DNA of 32,923 bases from assembly GCA_011053195.1 (NCBI GenBank), contig DRKT01000157.1:1-32923 (forward strand), written 5' to 3'. This document shows positions 25,981 to 32,923 of the stretch, in pieces. Source of the DNA: Phycisphaerales bacterium (GTDB lineage Bacteria > Planctomycetota > Phycisphaerae > Phycisphaerales > UBA1924). The notes beneath the pieces were generated by a model that was not told where the DNA came from, ran no database searches, and saw only the letters and a list, made by a program, of their open reading frames with translations. A program made the position numbers and the translations under genes. How positions within the stretch are numbered: position 1 is the stretch's first letter; each line of letters opens with the position of its first letter.

Positions 25981-26673
25981 ATGAACCACACAGCACTGTT
26001 TACCGCCGTTGTGACCATTGCGGCAGGGATCGCGAGCTCGGCCTCTGCTCAGTACACCCGGGTTCGGGCGCCGCGTGGCGCAGAGGCGAATCATGCTGAG
26101 ATCCTCAGCCGGGCCTTGGGAGGAACCTTCGAGAGGTCCGGGAAGCGTGATTACACCAACGGCAGCATCCTTGCCGATCGCATGCACGATTACAAACGCA
26201 ACAACGATCAGATCTGGGATGCCGGGATGTACCATGTTCAAAGCATTGCGCACGAGGCCGGATATACGCACTCGATCGGCGTGATCGCCGGCGAAAGTAG
26301 GGGCCTTCGTGACTTCCAGACCGTGCTCCGGTCCCAGGAGATCGGAAGCCGACAGACCGTGCGCATGGACTCCGAGTTCCGCTGGGCGCTCAAGGTTGAT
26401 CCGCAGTTCGGCGGCAATCTGTTCACCTCACGCGGACATGACAACGCCGATTGCATCGATCACCAGGTGAGCTACCGGCTGACTCGGGACAATGGTGACC
26501 TGTTCGGGTATGCGTTGTTCTTTGAGGACATCTACGGCGGGGGCGACCGGGACTACAACGATGCCGCGGTGTTGCTGACCATCGTCCCCACACCTCAGGC
26601 TGCGATGCTCGGGCTCGCTGGGATCGGCGGTCTCGGTGTGCTCGGCGGTCGGCGTCGCCGGTCGGTGGGCTGA
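25981..26673 (+). CDS. Secreted DUF4114-like protein with variant PEP-CTERM-like (PTPQAA) C-terminal sorting signal, paralog C
   Basis: Start ATG 25981: MNHTALFTAVVTIAAGIASSASAQ; ALFFEDIYGGGDRDYNDAAVLLTIVPTPQAAMLGLAGIGGLGVLGGRRRRSVG. Confidence 0.88.
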   Translation: MNHTALFTAVVTIAAGIASSASAQYTRVRAPRGAEANHAEILSRALGGTFERSGKRDYTNGSILADRMHDYKRNNDQIWDAGMYHVQSIAHEAGYTHSIGVIAGESRGLRDFQTVLRSQEIGSRQTVRMDSEFRWALKVDPQFGGNLFTSRGHDNADCIDHQVSYRLTRDNGDLFGYALFFEDIYGGGDRDYNDAAVLLTIVPTPQAAMLGLAGIGGLGVLGGRRRRSVG

Positions 26674-26716
26674 TTCCAATCGACAGACTCGCTGCGATAT
26701 TCCCTCGCAGTTCGAG

Positions 26717-26744
26717 CACGGGCCCGATCGGGGTCCGTGTTTTT
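26717..26744 (+). terminator. Rho-independent terminator after paralog C, in the gap convergent with rmlB
   Basis: CACGGGCCC-GATCG-GGGTCCGTG (9 bp, one G-T) then TTTTT. Confidence 0.8.
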
Positions 26745-27768
26745 ATGTGCGTGAACGGTATTGCTTTTCGTAGTACGACTGGTATTCGCCGGATTTGACG
26801 CGCTGCCACCACTGCGGGTTGTCAACGTACCATTTCACCGTCGATTCAAGCGCCGCCGGCCAGGCGGAACGTGAGGGGCCCCACCCGAGTTCGTTCTTGA
26901 TCTTGGATGCATCAATGGCGTATCGGCGGTCATGGCCGAGACGGTCCTCGACATACTGGATCATCTCCTCACCGAAGCCCATGATTTCGAGGATCGAGTG
27001 GGTGAGTTCAAGGTTCGAGCGTTCATTGTTGCCGCCGATGTTGTAGACCTGCCCGGCGGTGCCCTTCTCGAGGACTGTCAGGATCGCCTCGCAGTGGTCA
27101 TCGACATGGAGCCAATCGCGGACATTCTTGCCGTCGCCGTAGAGCGGGACTTTCTTGCCCTCGATCAGGTTGGTGACAAAGAGCGGGATGACTTTCTCGG
27201 GGAACTGGTATGGCCCGAAGTTGTTTGAGCACCGCGTGGTGACGACGTTCATGCCGAAGGTGTGGAAGTATGCATTGACGAGCAGATCGCCACCTGTTTT
27301 GCTTGCGGAGTAGGGGCTTGACGGGTCGAGCGGCGTGGATTCGGTGAACTTGATTTCCGGGTTTTCGAGCGGGAGTGAGCCGTAGACCTCGTCGGTGGAG
27401 ACGTAGACGAATCGCTTCTCGTTGCCGCCGGCGCGACGCCATGCGTCGAGCAGGACCTGCGTGCCGCGCGTGTTGGTGTCGACGAACGGGCCGGAATCCA
27501 TGATGGAACGATCGACGTGGCTCTCGGCGGCCATGTGCACAACGGCGTCGGCATCGGGGAGCACGGCATCGAGCACCTTCGGATCACGGACATCGCCCTT
27601 GACGAAGGTGTAGCGTTCGTCGTGTTCGATGTCGGAGAGATTTTCGAGGTTGCCGGAGTAGGTCAGGGCATCGAGGTTGGTGATTCGGTAGTCGGGCCGA
27701 TCGCGCAGGACGAGTTTGACGAAGTTTGATCCGATGAACCCGGCGCCGCCGGTGAGGACGATGTGCAT
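26743..27768 (-). CDS. rmlB: dTDP-glucose 4,6-dehydratase
   Basis: MHIVLTGGAGFIGSNFVKLVL...DALTYSGNLENL...VVHMAAESHVDRSI...FVYVSTDEVYGSL...YSASKTGGDLL. Confidence 0.96.
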   Translation of the reverse strand: MHIVLTGGAGFIGSNFVKLVLRDRPDYRITNLDALTYSGNLENLSDIEHDERYTFVKGDVRDPKVLDAVLPDADAVVHMAAESHVDRSIMDSGPFVDTNTRGTQVLLDAWRRAGGNEKRFVYVSTDEVYGSLPLENPEIKFTESTPLDPSSPYSASKTGGDLLVNAYFHTFGMNVVTTRCSNNFGPYQFPEKVIPLFVTNLIEGKKVPLYGDGKNVRDWLHVDDHCEAILTVLEKGTAGQVYNIGGNNERSNLELTHSILEIMGFGEEMIQYVEDRLGHDRRYAIDASKIKNELGWGPSRSAWPAALESTVKWYVDNPQWWQRVKSGEYQSYYEKQYRSRT

Positions 27769-27786
27769 TCCAGCTCTCCCATGTGC

Positions 27787-28671
27787 TCAATCAGTCTCAA
27801 GTCTTTCCAGCACAGTATTCAGATTTTCTTGCCAGTTGGTCATTGGCCCGATGATGGATTCGGTCTTGGAAAGATCGAGCACGCTGTAGGCCGGTCTCGG
27901 CGCCGGACGAGGAAACTCCTGCGTGGTGCACGGTTCGATGGTGCACTGATGACCGAGTCCATCGCGGATGGCACAGGCGAAGTCGAACCATGAACACTGC
28001 CCGCCATCGGTGGTGTGGTACACCCCGCGCGCCCCGGCATCGACGAGCTTGACCAGCGTTTCGGCGAGGTGCTCGGCAGATGTCGGGCGCCCGCGTTGGT
28101 CGCTGACGACCTTGAGGCGGTCCTTCTCGCGCGTGAGCCGGGCCATGGTGCGGACAAAGTTGTTGGCCCACGGGGCATAGAGCCAGCTCGTTCGGGCGAT
28201 GATGAACTGGCAGCCGGACTGCTCGATGATCTCTTCGCCGGCGGCCTTGGTTCGGCCGTAGGCGCCGAGCGGCGAACGCGGGTGGTCGGTCTGGTATGGC
28301 TCGCTTGCGGAGCCATCGAAGACGTAGTCCGTCGAGATGTGGACAAGCAGCCCGTCGTCGGCCTTGATTCTCTCGCAGAGGGTGGCGAGCCCCGGCCCGC
28401 CGTTGATCGCCAGGGCGGCGTTCTCGTTTGCCTCGGCGCCATCGACGTCGGTCCAAGCCGCGCAATTGAACCAGACACGATCGAAGACTCGCCCGCTTGT
28501 CTTGATTGATTCGGGATCTGCGAGATCGAGGTCGGCGGTGTGCAGTGGGTCGAACGGTATGTCGAGCCGGTCGAGCAATCGGCACAGCGCTCGGCCGAGC
28601 ATGCCGCCCGCGCCGAGCACGACCGCTCCCGGATGATCCGTGGAATCGTGGAAGAACGATCCGAGGCTCAT
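27787..28671 (-). CDS. rmlD: dTDP-4-dehydrorhamnose reductase
   Basis: AVVLGAGGMLGRALCRLLDRL...VWFNCAAWTDVDGAE...VHISTDYVFDG...SPLGAYGRTKAAGEE; start chosen at 28671 (ATGA overlap with the upstream gene). Confidence 0.92.
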   Translation of the reverse strand: MSLGSFFHDSTDHPGAVVLGAGGMLGRALCRLLDRLDIPFDPLHTADLDLADPESIKTSGRVFDRVWFNCAAWTDVDGAEANENAALAINGGPGLATLCERIKADDGLLVHISTDYVFDGSASEPYQTDHPRSPLGAYGRTKAAGEEIIEQSGCQFIIARTSWLYAPWANNFVRTMARLTREKDRLKVVSDQRGRPTSAEHLAETLVKLVDAGARGVYHTTDGGQCSWFDFACAIRDGLGHQCTIEPCTTQEFPRPAPRPAYSVLDLSKTESIIGPMTNWQENLNTVLERLETD

Positions 28672-29162
28672 CCGTGCTGGACCTCCCACGGGAAGCCCTC
28701 GATGGCGTCGTGGGCGAGCCGTTCCTCATCGGGCTCGGCGGGGTTGTAGGCCTCGGTGACGAAGTAGAGCAGGCCCGCGGATTCCGGGCCGACGGTGGCT
28801 GCTCCGTGCCAGAGGGTCGGTGGAATGATGACGGTGCCGGGGCGTTTTTCGCCGGCGATGATCGCCCAGCTCTGGTTGTCGGTCGGACGGTGGACGCCGA
28901 CCTTGAGATGTCCCCGAAGCACAATCCAGAAATCAGTCTGTTTCTTATGTCTGTGCCAGGCTTTGATGACGCCTGGGTATTGGGTGCTGAAGTTGACCTG
29001 TCCCTTGGGGCTCAGGACGCCCTGAAGCTGGTTCATCAGCGACCAGCCCCGGTCGTCGGCGTAATGGTTTGAAGGCACGAAGACGGGTTCGTGCTCGGCC
29101 AGCGCCCGGCGATAGCCCGTTTCGACCGTGTCATTCCAGATTGGGATACCGATCACGCTCAT
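28668..29162 (-). CDS. dTDP-4-dehydrorhamnose 3,5-epimerase-related cupin protein (non-canonical RmlC-like)
   Basis: MSVIGIPIWNDTVETGYRRALAEHEPVFVPSNHYADDRGWSLMNQL...YPGVIKAWHRHKKQTDFWIVLRGHLKVGVHRP; located between rmlA and rmlD. Confidence 0.82.
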   Translation of the reverse strand: MSVIGIPIWNDTVETGYRRALAEHEPVFVPSNHYADDRGWSLMNQLQGVLSPKGQVNFSTQYPGVIKAWHRHKKQTDFWIVLRGHLKVGVHRPTDNQSWAIIAGEKRPGTVIIPPTLWHGAATVGPESAGLLYFVTEAYNPAEPDEERLAHDAIEGFPWEVQHG

Positions 29163-29166
29163 GGGT

Positions 29167-29919
29167 TCAGGCCTCCGCCGATGCGGTGAGTTCGAGGTGG
29201 TTCGCGCCGCCGGTGGCGACGAGCGTTGCGGCCCGGTACAGGCTTTCGTGCGTGCCGGCGTCGGTCCACCAGCCTTCGAGCACTTCACTGGTCAGGTCGC
29301 CCCGCTTGAGGTAGGCGTTGTTGACATCGGTGATCTCGAGCTCGCCCCGGCCTGAGGGTTTGAGTTTCTGGCAGATCGAGAAGACATCGTTGTCGTAGAA
29401 GTAGATGCCGGTGACCGCGAGGTTGCTCTTGGGCTCGGCAGGCTTCTCCTCGATCTCGACGATGGAATCGCCCGAGACGAGCGCTACGCCGAAGCGTTCG
29501 GGGTCGGGCACTTCCTTGAGCAGGAGCTTGGCGCCGGATTTCTGGGTGAAGAAATCGCCGGCGGCCTTTTTGATGTTGCCCTCGATGATGTTGTCGCCGA
29601 GGACGACGCAGATTTTCTCACCATCGGCGAAGTCCTCGGCGAGTTTGAGCGCGTCGGCGATGCCGCCCTCTCCCTCCTGATAGGCATAGGCGAGGTGTTT
29701 GATGCCGAGTTGTTTGCCGTTGCGGAGGAGTTTGAGGAAATCGCCGGCGTGCTCGCCGCCGGTGACGATCATGATCTCGTCGATGCCGGCGTTGAGCAGG
29801 CACTCGATCGGGTAGTAGATCATGGGCCGGTCATAGACCGGGAGGAGGTGTTTGTTCGTCACCAGCGTGAGGGGCCGGAGTCGGGTGCCGAGTCCGCCCG
29901 CGAGGATGATGCCCTTCAT
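29167..29919 (-). CDS. rmlA: Glucose-1-phosphate thymidylyltransferase
   Basis: MKGIILAGGLGTRLRPLTLVTNKHLLPVYDRPMIYYPIECLLNAGIDEIMIVTGGEHAGDF...LGDNIIEG. Confidence 0.95.
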   Translation of the reverse strand: MKGIILAGGLGTRLRPLTLVTNKHLLPVYDRPMIYYPIECLLNAGIDEIMIVTGGEHAGDFLKLLRNGKQLGIKHLAYAYQEGEGGIADALKLAEDFADGEKICVVLGDNIIEGNIKKAAGDFFTQKSGAKLLLKEVPDPERFGVALVSGDSIVEIEEKPAEPKSNLAVTGIYFYDNDVFSICQKLKPSGRGELEITDVNNAYLKRGDLTSEVLEGWWTDAGTHESLYRAATLVATGGANHLELTASAEA

Positions 29920-30102
29920 TGGAAATGCCGCCTTTCTTTGGGTCTGCGCAGTCTAGACCTTGGAGGGTCTCCTGCCAGTGGATCGGCCAGACCGGGGCGA
30001 AGAATCAGCGGATCCGGGAATGCAGCGTCCCGAATCAGAAAGAAATGGGTCATCGGGTCTTGGGCGACGTATCATGGGCAGACCCAAAGGGAGGGCGTTG
30101 CG

Positions 30103-30774
30103 ATGCGGAGTGCTGTGGTTGTGGTGTGTGCTGCCGGGTGTGTGGTGCTGGGGTCGGGCTGTGAGCCGTCCGGTGGATCCGGTTCTGCGGGGAGTTCCCA
30201 GAATTCGGGGAAGAGCCAGCCACAAAGCCTGCTCGGGCGGTCGGTCCAGACGGCCAAGGACCTGCGCACCGATATCGAGGGGCGGGACTTGGCGACAGGC
30301 GCGATGGCCGGTATTTCCAGCGGCGACGGGGTCGTCGATGCGGGCTCGATCATCATCCCGATCCCGAGCGATTGGACGCAGGAAGAGCCCTCCAACTCGA
30401 TGCGGCTGGCGCAGTTCGCCGCCGGCGATGGCGAGGTGCTGATCACCGTCTCCAGGGCCGGGGGCACGGTGGATGACAACCTTGATCGCTGGTCCATGCA
30501 GGTGCTCGACGGCGGCGAGCCGGTGTATCCGGAGATGGACACGTTCACCGCGGCCGGGAAAGAGGTCACGGTCGCCGAGTACGTCGGGGACTACACCACC
30601 GGCGGCGGGATGATGGGCGGTCAGCAAACCACATACTCGGGGTATTCGCTGGTCGGTGCGGTGATTGATACCGGGCCGACGAAGGTCTTTGTGAAAATGA
30701 CCGGGCCGACATCACTTGTGGATGATGAACGGGCGACGTTCGACAACGTGCTGCACGGCATCCAGGAGAAGTAG
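30103..30774 (+). CDS. Putative lipoprotein of unknown function
   Basis: MRSAVVVVCAAGCVVLGSGCEPSGGSG with lipobox LGSGC; RBS-like GGGAGG upstream. The ORF extension to 29695 is antisense to rmlA. Confidence 0.8.
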   Translation: MRSAVVVVCAAGCVVLGSGCEPSGGSGSAGSSQNSGKSQPQSLLGRSVQTAKDLRTDIEGRDLATGAMAGISSGDGVVDAGSIIIPIPSDWTQEEPSNSMRLAQFAAGDGEVLITVSRAGGTVDDNLDRWSMQVLDGGEPVYPEMDTFTAAGKEVTVAEYVGDYTTGGGMMGGQQTTYSGYSLVGAVIDTGPTKVFVKMTGPTSLVDDERATFDNVLHGIQEK

Positions 30775-30783
30775 CCGGCCCGA

Positions 30784-31443
30784 TCAGGCGGCAAGCTCAT
30801 TATCGAGCATCTTGTCGTACCACGCCCGCCGGGTCGGATCGCGGAGCACGGAATAGGCCTTTGAGATGAGTTCAAAGACTTCGACTGCATTTTCGTCGCT
30901 GTTGTGGTCCGGGTGATAGAGCTTGACGAGTCTTCGGTATGCGGATTTGATTTCGCTCGCGGTCGCTGAGCGGTCAACCTTGAGGATGTCGTAGAGGTTC
31001 TCCATCTCGACGAAGGCGCTCGGGCGATCGCTTGGTTCGGCTTTCTTGTGGGGCCCGGATTTGTTGTGCGACCGATCAGCACCTGTGGGCTGCTGGTCAG
31101 TCGAGGCGAAACCGAACTGACCGAGTTGCCGCAGGGCCTGACCGACACCCGGTCTTGGGTCGATGATCTGGAAGCCGGCTTCATAGGCAGCCGGGAACCA
31201 GCAGACTCGGCGAACCCACTGGACGCGTACCGCCATGGAGATCTGTTTGCTGCCGGAACGGATCTTGATCGAGTGCGTTTCGCCCTTTTTCAGCGCAAAC
31301 TTTTTGCGGGACGAGAGCCGGAACCCGGTCTCGGAGACATCGCGCACGGTGCCGATCGGGCAGGTGAGGGTGTTCGTGTGGAACCGCTCTGCGTTTCTCG
31401 GCATGTGCAGACGCTTCGACGGCGCCTTGGATCGGATGCCCAT
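30784..31443 (-). CDS. PilZ-like domain fused to C-terminal DnaJ domain
   Basis: N-term RNAERFHTNTLTCPIGTVRDVSETGFRL (RxxxR...DxSxxG); C-term NLYDILKVDRSATASEIKSAYRRLVKLYHPDHNSDENAVEVFELISKAYSVLRDPTRRAWYD (J-domain with HPD). Confidence 0.85.
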   Translation of the reverse strand: MGIRSKAPSKRLHMPRNAERFHTNTLTCPIGTVRDVSETGFRLSSRKKFALKKGETHSIKIRSGSKQISMAVRVQWVRRVCWFPAAYEAGFQIIDPRPGVGQALRQLGQFGFASTDQQPTGADRSHNKSGPHKKAEPSDRPSAFVEMENLYDILKVDRSATASEIKSAYRRLVKLYHPDHNSDENAVEVFELISKAYSVLRDPTRRAWYDKMLDNELAA

Positions 31444-31522
31444 CCCCAGACCTTCGGCACAGCAGGGGTCGGCCTTGATCCGGTGGGATCATCGAATTCC
31501 GGGCCGGGTGGTCCGGGTTTGG

Positions 31523-31855
31523 TTATCGGACGCCGAGGAGTTCGATTTCAAACTTGAGGTCGGCCTTGGCCGGGATGGCGGGCGGCGAGCCGTGGATGCC
31601 GTAGCCCATGGCGTACGGGATGGTGAGCATGCGCTTGCCCCCGACCTTCATGCCCGGAATGCCTTCCTGCCAGCCTTTGATGAGGTTGGCGAGGGGGAAC
31701 TCAACGGGCTGCCCCCGGCCATAGGAGGAATCGAACTCGGTGCCATCCATGAGCGTGCCCCGGTAGTGGACCTTGACGGTGGCCCCGGGCTTGCACTCCT
31801 CGCCCTGGCCGACGACGGTGTCCTCGATGATGAGTTCGTTCACTGGCTCGCTCAT
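31523..31855 (-). CDS. FKBP-type peptidyl-prolyl cis-trans isomerase
   Basis: GATVKVHYRGTLMDGTEFDSSYGRGQPVEFPLANLIKGWQEGIPGMKVGGKRMLTIPYAMGYG...LKFEIELLGV. Confidence 0.95.
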   Translation of the reverse strand: MSEPVNELIIEDTVVGQGEECKPGATVKVHYRGTLMDGTEFDSSYGRGQPVEFPLANLIKGWQEGIPGMKVGGKRMLTIPYAMGYGIHGSPPAIPAKADLKFEIELLGVR

Positions 31856-31867
31856 GGTGTTCCCCTT

Positions 31868-32467
31868 TCATGGGTGGAGTTTCGATTCGGTCTTTTCATT
31901 GTTGGCGGTCAGAGTGGCGAAGGCGACGGTTGCCGAGTTGATCCTGACCAGCGCCTCGCCGGCCCGGATTCCGGGATCGAGGCCGAGGTGGCGATCGAGT
32001 GCATGAACCCGGAAGGTGTACGTTGTGGTGTTCGAGTCGCCGGTGTTGGATGGCCCGCGATAGCCGATGGAGCCGAGGTCATTGAGAGCCTGGAACACCT
32101 GAATCGGACCCGCGGGGCCGGCGATGGTGACCACGCGGTCAATCGGGATGGCCTCGGGAAGTTCGGACAGTTCGACCGGGATGGCGTAGATGACCCAGAA
32201 TGTGCGCTCGGAAATGGGTGTGTGCTCGGTCAGCACGATGGCGAGTTCCTTTGTTTCACCGGGCAGGGCCCGCCACTGCAAAGGTGGGCTGTGGTCATCA
32301 CCGATCGAGGTGAACCGTTCGGGGAGTGAGCCGCCATCGGTGAATGCGGGGCTCATGAAGATGAGGCGTGTCTCGGCGTCACGCCCAGCCCGGCGATCAG
32401 TGTCGGGGCCGAGTTGGCATCCGGTCGTGAGCATGATGAGGGCACAGGCCGAGGCGATGGGTTTCAT
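31868..32467 (-). CDS. YbhB/YbcL family (PEBP/Raf kinase inhibitor-like) lipoprotein
   Basis: MKPIASACALIMLTTGCQLG lipobox; SPAFTDGGSLPERFTSIGDDHSPPLQWRALPGETKELAIVLTE...YRGPS. Confidence 0.88.
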   Translation of the reverse strand: MKPIASACALIMLTTGCQLGPDTDRRAGRDAETRLIFMSPAFTDGGSLPERFTSIGDDHSPPLQWRALPGETKELAIVLTEHTPISERTFWVIYAIPVELSELPEAIPIDRVVTIAGPAGPIQVFQALNDLGSIGYRGPSNTGDSNTTTYTFRVHALDRHLGLDPGIRAGEALVRINSATVAFATLTANNEKTESKLHP

Positions 32468-32541
32468 TCCGCGAGCATACGGGCCGGGCAGCGATGGGGT
32501 CGGGGGGTGCAAAGAGCTTCGAAATCTGTCACACTGGGCGC

Positions 32542-32923
32542 ATGAGACCGATCAATCGACGTCGTTTTATCGCTGCCACCGCACTGACCGCCGCCGCGGG
32601 AGCCTCGGGAAGACCGAGCACTGGGATCGGACGCCGAGAACCGGGTGATGAGCACCGCGGGCCGGTGTGCGTGTCGTCGGGCAATGGCCTGCGTGCGGTA
32701 GAGCGGGCGTGGGAACTTGTTGGTGCAGGCCGGGACACCGCCGAGGCTGTGGTCGCGGGTGTGCAGATCGTGGAGACGGACCCGAACGACATGTCGGTCG
32801 GGTACGGCGGCTTGCCGAATGAGGCGGGCGTGGTGCAGCTTGATTCGTCGGTGATGCACGGCCCGACGCACAAGGCCGGCGCTGTGGCGTGCATCGAGGA
32901 CATCAAGACGCCGGCCGCGGTGG
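32542..32923 (+). CDS. N4-(beta-N-acetylglucosaminyl)-L-asparaginase / isoaspartyl peptidase family, Tat signal, truncated by window end
   Basis: Manual translation: MRPINRRRFIAATALTAAAGASG (twin-Arg) ... VSSGNGLRAVERAWELVGAGRDTAEAVVAGVQIVETDPNDMSVGYGGLPNEAGVVQLDSSVMHGPTHKAGAVACIEDIKTPAAV. Confidence 0.85.
   Translation, partial: MRPINRRRFIAATALTAAAGASGRPSTGIGRREPGDEHRGPVCVSSGNGLRAVERAWELVGAGRDTAEAVVAGVQIVETDPNDMSVGYGGLPNEAGVVQLDSSVMHGPTHKAGAVACIEDIKTPAAV

Noticed and set aside
29695-30102. Upstream extension of the lipoprotein ORF
   Set aside because: Antisense to rmlA; a proper signal peptide with lipobox starts at 30103.
1-32923. CRISPR arrays, tRNA/rRNA genes, transposases or integrases
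   Set aside because: No regular direct repeats, no tRNA-like T-arm/anticodon pattern and no transposase-like proteins were seen by eye in the window.

Overview
The window is a high-GC bacterial chromosome segment. Protein style (one-repeat dockerin-like EF-hand, separate exosortase and EpsI genes, polyR C-termini) suggests a planctomycete, probably Phycisphaerae-like; this lineage call is inference. Most of it is one exopolysaccharide/exosortase locus. A minus-strand arm (1-8227) reads flippase, O-antigen-polymerase-like protein, GT2, sulfotransferase, GT2, GT4, nucleotide-sugar dehydrogenase, with almost every junction a 4-8 nt start/stop overlap. A beta-helix protein (8441-10501, -) sits at a divergent junction. 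The plus-strand arm (10854-23165) reads GT2, WecB/TagA/CpsF glycosyltransferase, a degenerate nucleotidyltransferase-like hexapeptide protein, exosortase (EACNGMR...NILR...H), EpsI, a Wzz/BY-kinase fusion, a composite sugar-phosphate transferase and a 1389-aa TPR protein. Immediately downstream are three small secreted paralogs sharing a DUF4114-like FEDxxxxDxD[YF]ND motif and a variant PEP-CTERM-like tail (PTPQ[AS]A-x-LG...GRRRR), plus a fourth secreted protein with a more divergent tail (VPLPHAAPPALAAML...RPRRVR). An rmlA-rmlC-like-rmlD-rmlB operon (26743-29919, -) follows, then a lipoprotein, a PilZ+DnaJ fusion, an FKBP PPIase, a YbhB/YbcL-like lipoprotein and the start of a Tat-exported asparaginase-family protein. 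The best candidate for something under-described is the exosortase system with its local, tandemly expanded PTPQ-tailed substrate family. The PilZ-J-domain fusion is a separate point of interest. No rRNA, tRNA, CRISPR or transposase was found.
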